A DNA stretch of 64,000 bases from NCBI GenBank assembly GCA_003255025.1, contig QANY01008720.1, positions 2,350,882 to 2,414,881 on the forward strand. The letters are read 5' to 3'. The position numbers and the translations under genes are program-made. Shown piece after piece: positions 35,922 through 48,335 of this stretch (position 1 is its first letter; the number at the start of each line of letters is the position of its first letter). This DNA comes from Datisca glomerata (lineage: Eukaryota > Streptophyta > Magnoliopsida > Cucurbitales > Datiscaceae). The notes under the pieces were generated by a model, which had not been told where the DNA came from, did no database searches, and saw only the letters and a program-made list of their open reading frames with translations.

Positions 35922-35949
35922 AATTAGTTTAGAAAATTAGAACAAAAGA

Positions 35950-37129
35950 TGATGGATCGTCATCATTAGTGTCTCATACTAGCACATGTGCCTCTAGTTC
36001 GTAGCAAACTGGTTGTCTCATAACCCTCCCACTATGATGTTGAACCGGGGTTTCCTTTGCAGGAACTGTGGCTTGTCTGGTTTGTCGTTTATCGGTAGAA
36101 ATTGAAGGTGGTGTGATATCATCAGTCGCTAATTCCTTTAGAAATAATTTGCTACGAGGTTTATAGTTTTGCATATAGCCATGCTCAAGAAAGGTTGCAT
36201 TTGTGGACACAAACACCTTTTGATCATTGTGACTATAAAAGTTTCCACCTCTAATCTCTAGAGAATAGCCAACGAATAGGCATACCTCAGACCTTGAATC
36301 TAAATTTCTGACATTCGGTCTAAGAACGTCAGTTGGACACCCCCATATATGGAAATGATGTAAACTAGGTTTGGAGCCACTACATAACTATAAAGGTGTC
36401 TTGCTTACAGACTTAGAGGACACACTAAATTCAAAATGTAAGTTGTCGTGTGTAGTGCATATCCCCAAAATATAAGTGACAATAATGAGTAACTTAACAT
36501 CGACCTAACCATATCCAATAAGGTTTGGTTTCTCCTCTCTGCAACACCATTTTACTGTGGTGTTCCAGGTGTTGTAAGTTGGGATAAGATTGCATACTCG
36601 AGCACATAATCCTTGAATTATAAATCCAAGTATTCACCACCTTGATAGGATTGAAGGGTTTTCAATGATTTGCCTAATTGCTTTCAGCTTCAGCATTGAA
36701 TTCTTTAAACTTTCCAAAAGTTTCATACTTTCGATGCATTAGGCAACTATAACTATATCTTGAGTAGTCGTCAATGAAAGTGATAAAATACCCATACCCA
36801 TCTCTAGCTTGTACATTGTTCGGTCCACAGACGTCACTATGTACTAACTCAAGTGGTTCCTTGGCTCTTTAGCCCTTTCCTATGAAATGTCTCTTGGTCA
36901 TTTTACCCTCTAGACATGATTCACAAACAGGAAGAGTTCCAACTTTTAGCCCTCTCAAAGCACCATGCCTTGTTAACCAATTTAACCTATTTAGATTAGT
37001 ATGTCCTGACCTAAGATGCAATAAATATGTGCTATCATCATGGGAAACTCTTTGTCGTTCGTTATTTTTAGGTTTTGCTACTTTAAATAATTCAGAATTA
37101 TTTAATGGGCGTTCAGTCAGTTTAAGCAT
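35950..37129 (-). pseudogene. Ty1/copia integrase and linker
   Basis: From 37129 downward: the GAG-pre-integrase zinc region (HLRSGHTNLNRLNWL, VGTLPVCESCLEGKMTKR; HHCC residues present), then a stop-ridden integrase core starting ELVHSDVCGPNNVQARDGYG and YFITFIDDYSRYSYSC. The linker at 36216-35974 reads VFVSTNATFLEHGYMQNYKP and HHSGRVMRQP. The same linker is present at 15650-16075, so both belong to one copia group. RT and RNase H are absent; the sequence stops near 35950, 20 bp from a MITE. Confidence 0.85.
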
Positions 37130-37364
37130 ATACAGTCTGTTTATAATTTTAGCATGTCAGATATCGAATCCATTCTTAGAAATAATAAAATCTTTATTAA
37201 TGAAAGAAACTTCGAATAACTGTTCTTGCAAAAATAAAAGAGAAATCAAATTCCTTAAAAACCAAGAATATATTAAACATCATTCAAAACTAAGTAATCA
37301 TATCCAAAATGTAAACGGACCATTCTTAATGATTTAGCTAACACGAGCACACCACTACCAACTC

Positions 37365-38340
37365 TCAAAACGACCTAGCCATCAACCAGCTCCCTTGACG
37401 AATTAAGCATTTGCAAAGAAGAATATACATGGTTAATGGCTCCTGAATCAAGTATCCAGGATGACAAATAATACAAGCTTCAAGTACAAGTAAATCATAT
37501 TTACCTTTCTTTTTCAACTCAAAGAGATACTTGTTATAGTTTATCTTCCAATGACCTTCAATCTCACAGTGGAAACACATTCCTTTGGGCTTGTGTTCTT
37601 TCTTGTTCTTCTTGGCTTTCGGCGATGTCTTAGCTTTCTTTACTCTTTTATTCTTACTCTTGTCCTTACCATTGTTCTTATTCCTTTTCATGTTCTTAAC
37701 AATATTGGAAGAAGGCGTTTGCTCGACAACATTTGCCTCGCCCTATTTCATCATTCTAAGGTTGAGTGACTCAAAAGTATGCAGTTCATTCAACAATTGA
37801 ATCATATTGAATTACAATTTGTTCATAACATAGTTGGTCGTGAGCGAAGAAAAAGTTGGTGTGAGCGACTCTAGTATGATGCTAACTTGAGTTTGTTCAT
37901 CAATGGTCGCCTCATGTACTTCTGTATCGTGTATTATGTTGATCATGTTCAAAACATGTTCTCGGACAGAAGTACCATTCCTCATCTTAGTTACTAGTGG
38001 CCTCATGACGACTTTGATTGAACTGCTTCCCAAACATTGCATGTAAGGATTCCATAATCTCATAGGCAGTCTCCATGATTTCATGTTTGGTTCTCAGAAC
38101 ATCATTCATGCTCATAAGCATGTAGCACTTTGCCTTGTTGTTTGATATGATCCAAGCATCATATTCATCCCTAACATTTTTAGAGGTGTTAGCAGCTGGC
38201 TCCTCAGGACATTCCTCAGTAAGAACGAACTTATGGTTCACAAATCAACATTAAGTTCATATTTGATTTCCAACGTACGAAATTATCACCGTTCAATTTC
38301 TTAAGAGCGAGTAAAGAAGTAACATGGTTGTCCATGGTAG
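37365..38340 (-). pseudogene. Ty1/copia gag
   Basis: Starts with MDNHVTSLLALKKLNGDNFV near 38336, interrupted by a stop after about 35 codons, then continues in open segments at 38241-37987 (MNHKFVLTEECPEEPAANTS; NNKAKCYMLMSMNDVLRTKH) and 38084-37812 (TSVREHVLNMINIIHDTEVH; TQVSIILESLTPTFSSLTTN). It ends with a lysine-rich stretch and a zinc knuckle CFHCEIEGHWKINY in which the last Cys is replaced by Tyr. Gag normally forms the virus-like particle that packages element RNA. Stops, frame changes and the damaged knuckle show decay. Confidence 0.88.
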
Positions 38341-39898
38341 ACATAATATGGATAACTAAAATTTAAAACATACATGATTAAATATAATTGATAAATATCT
38401 AGAATTTGAAAAGTAAACGTGATGCATGAATGTAATCATAATAAACACATAAATTTAGCATTTACTAATCACGATAAAATAACCCAACGACTAATGTGTC
38501 GCATTAGGGTCAGTCAGATTAACCCCAGAATGTCTATGAGACATTCTCATCCTTATTAATTAAGACTTAAAATATCTCATATTTTCTCTTTTAACAATAA
38601 TGTATCGTTTGTTCGGTCAAGTCACAACTATTTATATGAAAGCTTAACTGTGACTTTGTGAGTGTAACCCACCATTTCAAATTTCATGACTTCATTTAAA
38701 ATATGTCACCTTAGAGTCTGTCAAAATTAAACTATATCGCTTCCTCCTATCTTCTTAAGAAGTCTAACCTTGATATTAGTACACATCGAAACCTTCCTTA
38801 GGGGGATGAAAACAAAACCATCTCGCCTCACAGGGTGGTACTAATGATGGAGATCATAGGTTACATTGACATGTCAACCAAAGAATTTTAAAGAAGGAAT
38901 TGTGTAATGAGAAGGGTTCTGAAGGAGGACACCATGTTATACAACCCCTTGGTGTACTTCTGGCCACCAACAATACCGCCACATGGAGGAGAATAGGATT
39001 TTCGATGAATAAATGATGGCAAAGACTTTTGAAGAATTTTTGGAGATGATTTGTGAGTGGTTGTGGAAGATGAAGGGAAACATTGACAGTCCACCCTTAA
39101 TAAGACAGTTTCTTGGCTTTTATTCAAACTCTTTGTGTCCTTTTAGCCACCAACAGTTTTGTAGAGCTGCCCTGAAAATAAAAAGCCACAGTAAGTAGAG
39201 AAATAGGTATGGTATCATTCCCATTTGAAATACAGAGCCTTGCATCAGTTCTCTGTAATGGGTCTTCCCTACGAAAATGTGCCATGTATCCTGAAGTCTA
39301 AGCTAATGAAGTCACAATAGCTCACAGGTCAAGTCTAATCTAATGCTCTTATCAAAAGATAAGAGAATAATCGTAATACTTCTTACACAAGCTTCGCCCA
39401 AGGGGATTAAGCTTATAATGGTAGAACACATGAGCATGCTCTTCCTAAGCATCAACATAGAGATGATAGACCTACGAGAATAGATGCAACCGAAAAAAGG
39501 CCATAATCGATGAACAGCCCGAAGAGCAGCCTAAAGAGGAACTTGAAGAATTGGTGGGATCAATTGTTCTCTCACCAGAGCAGTCATAAAGGATAGTTCA
39601 GGATGGGGCAATGCTTACTTATGAGTAAAATGAGGAGTTAATGAGGTTCCACTAAGAAAAAAGAGATAATACTCATGAAACCTAGCGTGTCGGGTTCCAA
39701 TGGGACATGGAAGAAATTGGAAGTTCGGGTAACAGAAGACCTGACAGTCTTCAACGTTCCGCCTCAGCCCCCTAGTCAGAGTAGAGGGGTGATCTCCCCT
39801 TTAACAGCCAACATTGAGGTGTGGCAGACACTAATAAGTCGTGCACGCAGAGCAGTATTTGTCAAATAAAAAATGACACTTCTACCATGTGCGACGAA
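38341..39898. other. Copia leader and unrecognised sequence, no gene
   Basis: The part up to about 38890 is probably the untranslated leader of the minus-strand copia, but no LTR end or primer-binding site was found. From about 39300 the texture changes and leads into the tandem array. The frame 39675-39869 (SGSNGTWKKLEVRVTEDLTV) has no known domain but is GC-richer than its surroundings and may be the end of a retroelement polyprotein. Confidence 0.4.
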
Positions 39899-41195
39899 GG
39901 ATAAAAAGTGATGTTTGGCTTGCATTTTAGCTCGCGAGGCAGGATAAAAAGTTATGTATGGCTTACATTTTAACTTGCCAGTCGAGATAAAAAGTTATGT
40001 CTAGCTTGCATTTTAGATCATCATACGGGATAAAAAGTTATGTATGGCTTGCACTCTAGCTCATCAAATGGGAAAAGGCTCTAGCCAGAGCAGGAACATT
40101 TTGCTAGAAGCCAAAGGAAAAGGTGAAGTCTGACTTGCACCCTAGCTCGCCAGATGGGAAAAAGGCTATAGCCAAAGTAGGAACGTCTGGCTAGAAGCCA
40201 AAGGAAAAAGTGAAGTCTAGCTTGCACTCTAGCTCGCTAGACGGGGAAAGGCTCTAGCCAGAGTATTATCGCCTGGCTAGATGCCAAAGTAAAAAGTGAT
40301 GTATGACTTGCACTCTAGCTCACCAGATGAGAAAAGACTCTAACCAGAGCAGGAGTTCCTACTTATAAGCCAAAGGGAAAAATTGAAGTCTGGCTTGCAC
40401 TCTAACTCGCCAGGGGAGAAAAGGCTATAGTCAAAGTAGGACCGTCTGGCTAGATGCCAAAGGAAAAAAGTGATTTCTGGCTTGCACTCTAGCTCGTCAG
40501 ATGGGAAAAATGCTCTAGCCAGAGTAGTAATGCCTGGCTAGAAGCCAAAGGAAAACGTGAAGTCTGGCTCACCCTAGCTCGCTAGACAGGAAAAAGGCTA
40601 TAGCCGAAGCAGAATCGCCTAGCTAGATGCAAAATTAAAAAGTGAAGTATGACTTGCACTCTCGCTCGTCAGACGAGAATATGCTCTAGCCACAGCAAGA
40701 TCTCCTGACTAGATGTCGAAGGAAAAAGTGAAGTATGGTTGCACTCTAGTTTTCCAGAGGGTAAAAGGCTGTAGCCATAGTACGATCACCTGGCTAGAAG
40801 CCAAATGAATAAAAGTGAAGTCTAGATTGCACTCTAGCTGGCTATACAGGAAAAAGGCTCTAACCAGAGTATGATCACCTGGCTAGAAGCCAAAGGAAGA
40901 AATTGAAGTCTGGCTTGCACTCTAACTTGCCAAATGAGAAAAGACTCTAGCAAGAGTAGGACCATCTTGCTAGATGTAAAAGGAAAAAGTGATGTATGGC
41001 TAGCACTTTAGCTCGCCAGATAGGGTAAGGCTCTAGCCAGAGATGGATCACCTAGCTACATGCCAAAGGAAGAAAGGTGAAGCCTGGATTGCATTCTAGC
41101 TCACTAGACGGGCAATGTTCTAGCCCTAGAAAGAATGCCTGGCTAGATGACAAAGGGAACAAGTAGTCTGACTTGCACCATAGCTCACCAAACAA
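39899..41195 (+). repeat. Composite tandem array, 43-bp then about 87-bp units
   Basis: It begins with three copies of a 42-44-bp unit (GGATAAAAAGTTATGTATGG, then CTTGCATTTTAGCTCGC). From about 40024 the unit grows to about 87 bp by gaining a second half (AAAAGGCTCTAGCCAGAGCA, then GGCTAGAAGCCAAAGGAAAA), and about 13 diverged copies follow to 41195. Copies differ by 5-20% and by small indels. The flanks look like the 3' end of a Ty3/gypsy element, and an LTR-like sequence with a TATA box follows at 42510-43480, so this is probably a second example of a 3'-UTR array. Confidence 0.88.
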
Positions 41196-41857
41196 GAAGC
41201 GGACCCCTCAAGTTTGAGGCAAGTCCGCCCTAACAAACCTCCTGTGAGGTACAACAATAAAAAAATATCCAAGGTTATGACATAACTATATGACCTGACC
41301 TCTTAAAATGGGGTATTCCACTAAGAAGGAAGTAAAAAGGATCAAGTCCATTGCTTAAGGCTCACTCAAGCTCGGGGATAGGAAAACTTCACAACATAGG
41401 TCAGCAGACATTAGTAACAACATTCACAACCCGAAGCGACGAAGAAGCAAGAATGAAGAAAAAATTAAGGTCTTATCTGAATCGAATCAAAGCTTGGCAG
41501 AAGTAAAAGTGAAGCTTCATTTGCTTAAGGATCAATTACTTAAAAGGATCAAGTTCATTGCTTAAAGTTCATTCAAGCTCAAGACCGACACCAAGCTTAT
41601 GCAAATACAGAGGTTATAATAGAGGAAATAAACAAAAGTATAACTAAAAGCAAGAAAAGAGTCATAGCCATTAAAGAAAACTCTTTCTTATTAATTAGAA
41701 GGAAAGATTACAAATAGAATAAAATGAAAATTTACACACAAAAAAACCCTCCTCAGGCAGCGAAGAAACCCTCTTCTCAGGCTGAAAAGTAAAAATGACC
41801 CTCAATATCTGGGCTGATTCTTGTAGGGTTTTAACAGCTTTCATGAACTCTTGAGGA
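41196..41857 (+). other. Sequence after array, probable retroelement 3' UTR
   Basis: Contains two near copies of GGATCAAGTCCATTGCTTAA (about 41338 and 41538) followed by CTCACTCAAGCTC-like text, a 200-bp-spaced duplication. No coding domain. It ends where LTR-like copy B begins. Confidence 0.45.
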
Positions 41858-42500
41858 CAATCCTAATAAATCATATTTTTATAAATGAGATGCATGATTA
41901 AATAAAACCTTGTGAGATTTTCATATATGGTATGTGATCAACTAATGTATTGATGTGTTATCGAACATAACAGTTAAATAATTATTTAATAATTAAATAA
42001 AATAATAATGGACTGAGTGACTATTAGGTATTTCTAAATTATTACCCTTGAAATAAATAAATAAAATTACAAATCAAACTTCAAGAATATATATTTCCCA
42101 AATATTGTCTTCTCTACCACATGTTCATCTTCATAATCATCAAGCTTTGAACAAAATCCTTTTTAATAAGAAAATCTATTTTTCTTAATTAAAATAATTT
42201 CTATAATTATATCTCTTTTAATATAGTTAATTTTGACTTAGTCAAATAAATAATTTATTTGATTTGGTCAAACTTAGGTCAAACTCAATCAACCTATTAA
42301 TTTTTTAATTTTCATAAAATCAAAAATTAATAATTAATTTTAAAATTACATTAATTTCAAAATTTAAATAGATAATTAAAAGAGTTTGAGTTTTAATGAA
42401 ATACTTAGGTGATAGAGTTGGTTGCATTGTTTGTTGGAATTTTCCTAAAACGTGATAATAGTTGTCATCGATGATAGGACTCTCCGATTACCGCCCATCA
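41858..42500 (+). repeat. LTR-like repeat, copy B
   Basis: Homologous to 1225-1835 and, beyond it, to the first 100 bases of the leader there. The primer-binding sequence is degraded (TTGGTTGCATTG in place of TTGGTTGGTATC). It appears to be inserted in, or joined to, the gypsy 3' region. Confidence 0.5.
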
Positions 42501-42509
42501 CCATTGATG

Positions 42510-43480
42510 GGCCTCCCGACTGAACAAGATTCAAACACAAGTGTGGATTTCTCAGGAAAAATGGAGCTTTGGGCATCACACCACATGAAGCTAGCCTAGA
42601 CAAGGAATCTGAATAAAGAAATCTTCAGCATTGGGCGAATAGGACCCTACAAATCTTAGACTGAGGGTAACTATTATAGGTGTTCTCTGACTACCAATAA
42701 CACACTATCACGTGTTAGACTACGCCAAGAGGCACACACCAGGAGAAGGTTTTAAGGTCAGACCACCCAGAAGGAGAAAGCCGACATTGTCGGGTCGGTC
42801 CCCAGATAGCTCGGGTTGCACCAACCTGAGAAGACGAAGGGTAACAAGAATGAATCCTCTAAAAAGAGCTTGGTTGACTCTATGTCAGCATCATCATCGC
42901 CACCGAAAGTAACATTCCACGTGACGCCCCCTATTAGGCTTGAACGCTCAATGAGTCCAATCGTCATAATAAGGCATCAGATCAACCCATGTTCAGCTAT
43001 TTCGAAGACACATAACATTTAATAACCATCACTCTATGTCATCTCGAGGGGACAATTGCATTAAATGCCGCCTCCAACTCGTCACATTAGGAATGAACCA
43101 TCACATCACCGAGGCTTCTTCGTCACGCATCTCCCATGAGGCTGCATGTATAAATACCATATCTATCTCATAAGAAAGGTAAGTTATTCTCCCCTTAAAG
43201 AAAACTCTGCAAAATTCATACCAGGAATTGACTTAGGCATCAGAGGCCCTTAGGCGAGGAACCACCTCTTCCCACATTCTCCTCACTCTTTGGGTTCTTT
43301 ATTTGTATTTTGTAGATTTTCAGGCCAAGAGGAGAGCACAGGTGCTCTTGAGAGATTTTCAGGCATCAATAGAGTCGTATTTCCCTCAGCAACTGGGTAT
43401 GGAATTAGAGTCTTTGATTCAATAGTAAATACTTATTGGAATCTTAATTCCATGATTCAAAATTTATCATAGGAAGACAT
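42510..43480 (+). repeat. Gypsy-like LTR with TATA box
   Basis: A TATA box (TATAAATA, 43149-43156) is followed by GACTTAGGCATCAGAGG and GGAACCACCTC (about 43229-43270), a sequence style common in the R/U5 part of LTRs of large plant gypsy elements. Upstream is G+C-richer than the surroundings. Exact LTR ends and a primer-binding site were not found. Position after the tandem array supports a 3' LTR. Confidence 0.42.
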
Positions 43481-44352
43481 TTGAAGCTACTCTTTCCATC
43501 CCCATTCTACCTTATGCTAGTGATGACATCATGATTTGGCACTATGATTAAAAAGGAATTTATTCCATTCAGAGTCGATGCAATGTGGGCCTTAATCTTA
43601 GACTTCATAATAGCTCTTGTTTAAGGAACTCTCCATTTTGGTGGTGGAGGCGTTTATGGAAACTCAAGCTCCTAAATAAGGTATAAATCTACATAAATTG
43701 CACCAAATAGTAGTTTCTACACACCTTATTAGATTTTTATCATCATTTTAAATCATTAGATTTCTGTCAATTTTTATTTTCTTTTAATTACATCATTTTG
43801 TTAATAAACGTAACTACCTTCATGTTTAATTATGTAATAAATTTATTTTCAAATTTATTATATTTTTTCTTTTTTACGTATTATATTTTGAAGCATTAAT
43901 GATTTGCATTATTGGTTGGAGAGAGAGAGATTTGATAGGAGAGAGAGAATGTGATTTTAATGTAAAAAATAAGGATTTGAGAGATTTTAATTTAAGAGAG
44001 AGAGAGAATTTGATTTGATATGAGAGAGAGTGAAATGATGATAGAGAGATAAAAGTAACAATAAATCTTGATTTGAGAGAGATGGAAAGACAGAAAGAGA
44101 GAGGGGGGATGTTGGTTGTGATATATATGTAAATAATTTATTATTGTATTCTTATTTGCATATATATTGTTTTAATGAGAGAGATATTTTAATGATGAGG
44201 GAGAGATTTAGAAGAGAGAGAGAGAGAGAGATTTAATTTGATATGAGAGATGGTGAAATGATGAGAGAGAGATAAAAATAACAAAAAAATCCAGATTTGA
44301 AAGAGAGAGAGAGAGATAGAGAGAGAAAGAGAATTAGAAAGGCAATGTTGAT

Positions 44353-44392
<40 letters not shown>

Positions 44393-45060
44393 TATTTACA
44401 TAAATGAGATCCAAAAATTTAAACGATTATAAATATAAATATATGTCAATTATTTTTATCAACCAATTGACCAACTGAGTTCGAATACAAATTTTGAATA
44501 CACGTGTAAATAAGTATTAGCAGTTATTGGTAAAAGTGAAAAAACTTACTTATATACTAAAAATCTGCATTAAAAATCCATGTCATTAACTCATTAACTC
44601 TTCTTGTAATCACGAATTTACAATTATTGATAAATGAAAAAAAATGAATTTACAGTTATTGATAAACGAAAAAAACATACTTATATACATAATAGCATCA
44701 TGATTTTAGGGGAGGGAGAGAGAGAGAGTGTGTGTGTGTGTGAGTACTCATATTTTTTATTAAAGGGAAGAGTTAATTGAGGGGGAGGGGGAGTATTGTA
44801 AATATCTATTATGTTATGATGAGAGAAAGTGTGATTGATAATGTAAGTAATGATATTTTTATGAGAGAGAATGTGATTAATAAGGTAAGGAATAGTTATT
44901 TGATTAAAATATTTAAAATTTAAATTAATGGTGAGAGAGATATTTATTTTTGATTTGACAGAAAGATTGAAATAGTGAGAGAGATTTTTATGGAGAAAAA
45001 TAACAGATTTGAGAAACAAAGGAAAGAGGGAAAGTTGTAAAAATATAGTATTTTATATTT
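43481..45060. repeat. GA-rich low-complexity region with (TA)n
   Basis: From about 43910 to 45000 the plus strand is full of GAGAGA tracts of 8-20 bases separated by AT-rich text, with a (TA)n run of about 30 bp at 44358-44389 and a GAGA/GTGT run near 44717-44742. Phrases such as TTTGATATGAGAGA recur at about 250-bp spacing. No gene. Confidence 0.8.
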
Positions 45061-45590
45061 ATTACATTTACATTAATTTTCAGATAAATATTATGAAGGG
45101 CGTTTATGGTATTTATATTACAAAAACAAGTGGTTCGATAACAGATTTGACAAAAATCTAATGTTTTTAAAAACTTGATAAAAAACTAATCATACACTAT
45201 AATATTGCTGGTTGTCTAAAAATCACTACATTCTAGTGGGGAAGGCTCATTGGACTTTTTGACTACAAGTCTTAACCTCTCTCGCCAGAAAGTCTACCTA
45301 GAAGTGAGTTGGTAAGATGGACGTAAATGTTTTATTTTTTTCCGTTGGTTGAGAAGTTTTGGAAAAAAAGGAAACCTTCTCCCTCATCTCTCTCTCTCTA
45401 TATATATATATATATACTGTGTATATAAAAGTATGCATATTGAGAAAATTATTTTTGGACAAACTTATACTCATTATTTCTTAAAATCACCAAATTATCC
45501 TTTAATTTAAAATTAAATGCCACCATGGAGTAATGAAGCTATTTATTAAATAATTAATTCACTCTTTAAGTTACACACTTAATGATTATT

Positions 45591-45810
45591 TATAAATTAT
45601 ATTTATAGTAGTTATTATGATTTGTTGTAATAATATAATTTATAGTTTGATTTGACATTTATTAGATGACATGAAAAGTATATTTTAAATAATTTTGATA
45701 TAAATTATATTTATAATAGTTATTATAATATGTTGTAACAATAAAATTTATAATCTGATTTGACATCTATTAGATGACATTAGCAGTATATTTTAAATAA
45801 TTTTGATATA
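45591..45810. repeat. 108-bp tandem duplication
   Basis: Two adjacent copies starting at 45591 and 45699 (TATAAATTATATTTATA...; shared TTTGATTTGACAT and TTAGATGACAT blocks) with about 10% divergence. AT-rich, non-coding. Confidence 0.88.
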
Positions 45811-46371
45811 AGAAAAAAATAATTGATGGTTAAAATATGGTTAAAATATGTATATGCGATAAAATTATAAGGAACATTATGAGATTATTGCATCTAATTC
45901 TAATTCAGAGATAGAGTATTATATTACTAAGCATAATATTTTTTTATAAAAAATATTTTGACGCATATACTATCAAGTTAATATACTTTATATATTTTTA
46001 TTAACAACCATGATTATCAAAAGACTCATGATATTTAGAAAAATGGGGTTTAAAGAGTAATTGATAAGTGAAATGAATTTATATTTTAAGAGGCCTTAAA
46101 ACTTGTCTGCTATCTTAAATTTTAACATTATAAAACTAAATAAATAATATAACTCAATTTTCATTCAAATACCTGCCAAAAACATCATTTATCTTTTTAA
46201 TTTTGACCCATTCGCTTTCTCCTTTTAGATAATCGAATGTGATGAAAATGAATTGCTATGTTAATCTCATTATTTATTTTTTTTTGAATTTACATGACAA
46301 TGAAAACACTTATATTAATAAAGATAAGCAAGTTGACATATGTTCACAATATTTTTATCAAATTTTATACT

Positions 46372-46401
46372 CACGTGCAATGCGCGTGTCAAAAAACTAG
46401 T
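46372..46401 (+). mobile_element. Helitron-like 3' terminus
   Basis: A GC-rich hairpin, CACGTGCAATGCGCGTG, is followed after a few A residues by CTAGT at 46397-46401. This is the standard Helitron 3' end: hairpin, short spacer, CTRR, then a host T. The matching 5' end was not fixed; TCTCTCTCTATATAT near 45390 is one possibility. No Rep/helicase coding sequence is present, so it would be non-autonomous. Confidence 0.6.
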
Positions 46402-47807
46402 AATATATTAAAAGATTGGGAGGAGATGAGAATCATCCTTGAATAATTTTATCCACTTATGATTAATGCATTACACAAAATAATCTTATCATTCACATGT
46501 GGTATTTAATAATTTTTTATTTTTAAAATTATAATAAATTGATCAAGTAGGTATTAATATCAAAGTTCATTAATCTATTAATGAATTTAGGAAAAAAAAA
46601 GTAATAAATAAATAATTTTAAATTAATTTTAATTGATAACTTTGATTCAATTGTAGCAAGTTATTTAAGTTACATAGAGAAAACTCAACTTTATACTAAA
46701 TTATTTTTAATATAGAGAAAAAGTAAATTATCTCTATAAAATTTAAATAACATAATTTAAAATATAATTCAATTATGTTATATTCTATATGTTAGTATAA
46801 TCAATATATTATGTAAATATAGGTACCCAAAAGTTACAAACAAAAAAAATAAAATTTATAATATAAATGAAAAATTAAAATCTAGTTAAAAATAAAACAT
46901 GAAATAGATTGTATAATTCTAATGCGTTCACTCTTTCTTTTAAGTTTGAGAGCACATTTCTACCATATACTAATTCTTTTCTAAAACTATACATGTGATA
47001 TTTTACAACTTGATTGAATAATAATAATAACAATATAATATTTTTTGATCTTACTCACATAAATTTAAAGTAAATATGATGTTAAATACATTTCTACTTA
47101 ACTTACATAAATATAACATGACTGTAAATAATAATTTTTAAATATAAATATAATAGATTCATTTCAACATACATGTGTATTGACTAATTAAAAAGTGTTA
47201 TTAAAAGCAACCGTACTCATTCCAATTTTCATAGTTTTAGATTATATCATTGTTGTAGATGAGGATGATTTCTATTCAAATACCTTAGAACCCTTAATAA
47301 TTGAAAATAATCTTACAATTTTAGAGAAAGATAAATCCAAAGAATTCTAAAAGATAGTGTTTAGTCATTTGGAAAAATAAAATTTACAATGAATTAATTG
47401 AATCATTATTTAATTTAATTTAACGAATATGAAAAAAGGAAATGAAAGGATTGTAAGCATTGAATTGAAGGTAAGACGATCACGTAGGAATCAACTATAA
47501 AAAAAGGCTACTTGCACAAAAATCGAAAAGCAAGGTAATAGCAATTGCAAAGTTTGAGTGTAGAAATATACCAACAAAATTTAGAATTAGAATTTACAAA
47601 AACCAAGTACAATAAAAGATGGCTTCAATAATTGTTCAAATTCTTCAACTTAAATCTTGAATTTATTCAGGTTTACATTTATATTTGACAGAATTTTATG
47701 ACTTTGCCGTTTATTATATCTCATATATTTTTTTAACTATTACTTTTTTCTCCATCACAAAACTATTTGTTTTAAACATCTCATCAATTGTACATTCAGT
47801 GTGTATA
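46402..47807. other. AT-rich DNA, possible Helitron interior
   Basis: It starts with ATATATTAAAAGATTGGGAG, resembling the Helitron 5' consensus TATATTAAAAG also seen at 50336 and (minus) 51141. No gene. Confidence 0.45.
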
Positions 47808-48335
47808 ATTTTTTTTTTATCAAAAGATAATTATATTAATTAAAAACCATCACATCATGAAAATTCCATAGAGAAAAATGAAGAAGAATATAGCAAGTCC
47901 AACGATATTTGAAATAAATATTCCTAAGGTCTTTATCAGCACACTGATGAATATGCTAATTATCTTCTCTAGGACACTGGTTAAAGCTTACAAACAAGAA
48001 GCTCTTAGCACACGACGTAATGTCAATGAAAATAGGATCAATATCACTTGCTCTGAAATTTTTACCTTTGATCGCTTCCACCACATTCTCCGAACAAAAA
48101 CTTGCAGCTTCCTCTATAGCCCATCCTAAAGCATATGCATATGCTAAAAGAACTAAAACAACCTCCTTTTTCTATTTGTATCATAGCAACAATATTCCCA
48201 CCTGGAACCTAAAGAACCCGACCCAGTCCTGCAAGGTTGACGTGATCTAGCCATGCTGCATCCTCATGAAGCTTCCAATTTGGATAATTTCGGTTGTGCC
48301 ACAACTTGTATAATTTATTTGGATTGACATTTACA
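47808..48335 (-). pseudogene. LINE-type RNase H remnant
   Basis: The minus strand from 48335 reads DAAWLDHVNLAGLGRVL (stop) VPGGNIVAMIQIEK, then LLAYAYALGWAIEEAASFC, ENVVEAIKGKNFRASDIDPI and SFLFVSFNQCPRED. This is the order of the RVT_3-type RNase H domain at the C-terminus of plant LINE proteins. A run of about ten A (T on plus) near 47809-47818 marks the likely poly-A tail. Frame breaks and stops show it is dead. Confidence 0.68.

Noticed and set aside
39899..41195. Regularly spaced units that could suggest a CRISPR array
   Set aside because: Whole units are repeated with drift; there are no conserved repeats separated by unique spacers, and this is a plant nuclear genome.
42712..43022. 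Overlapping Arg/Pro-rich open frames
   Set aside because: They lie in the G+C-richer part of a presumed gypsy LTR; no domain and no consistent frame.
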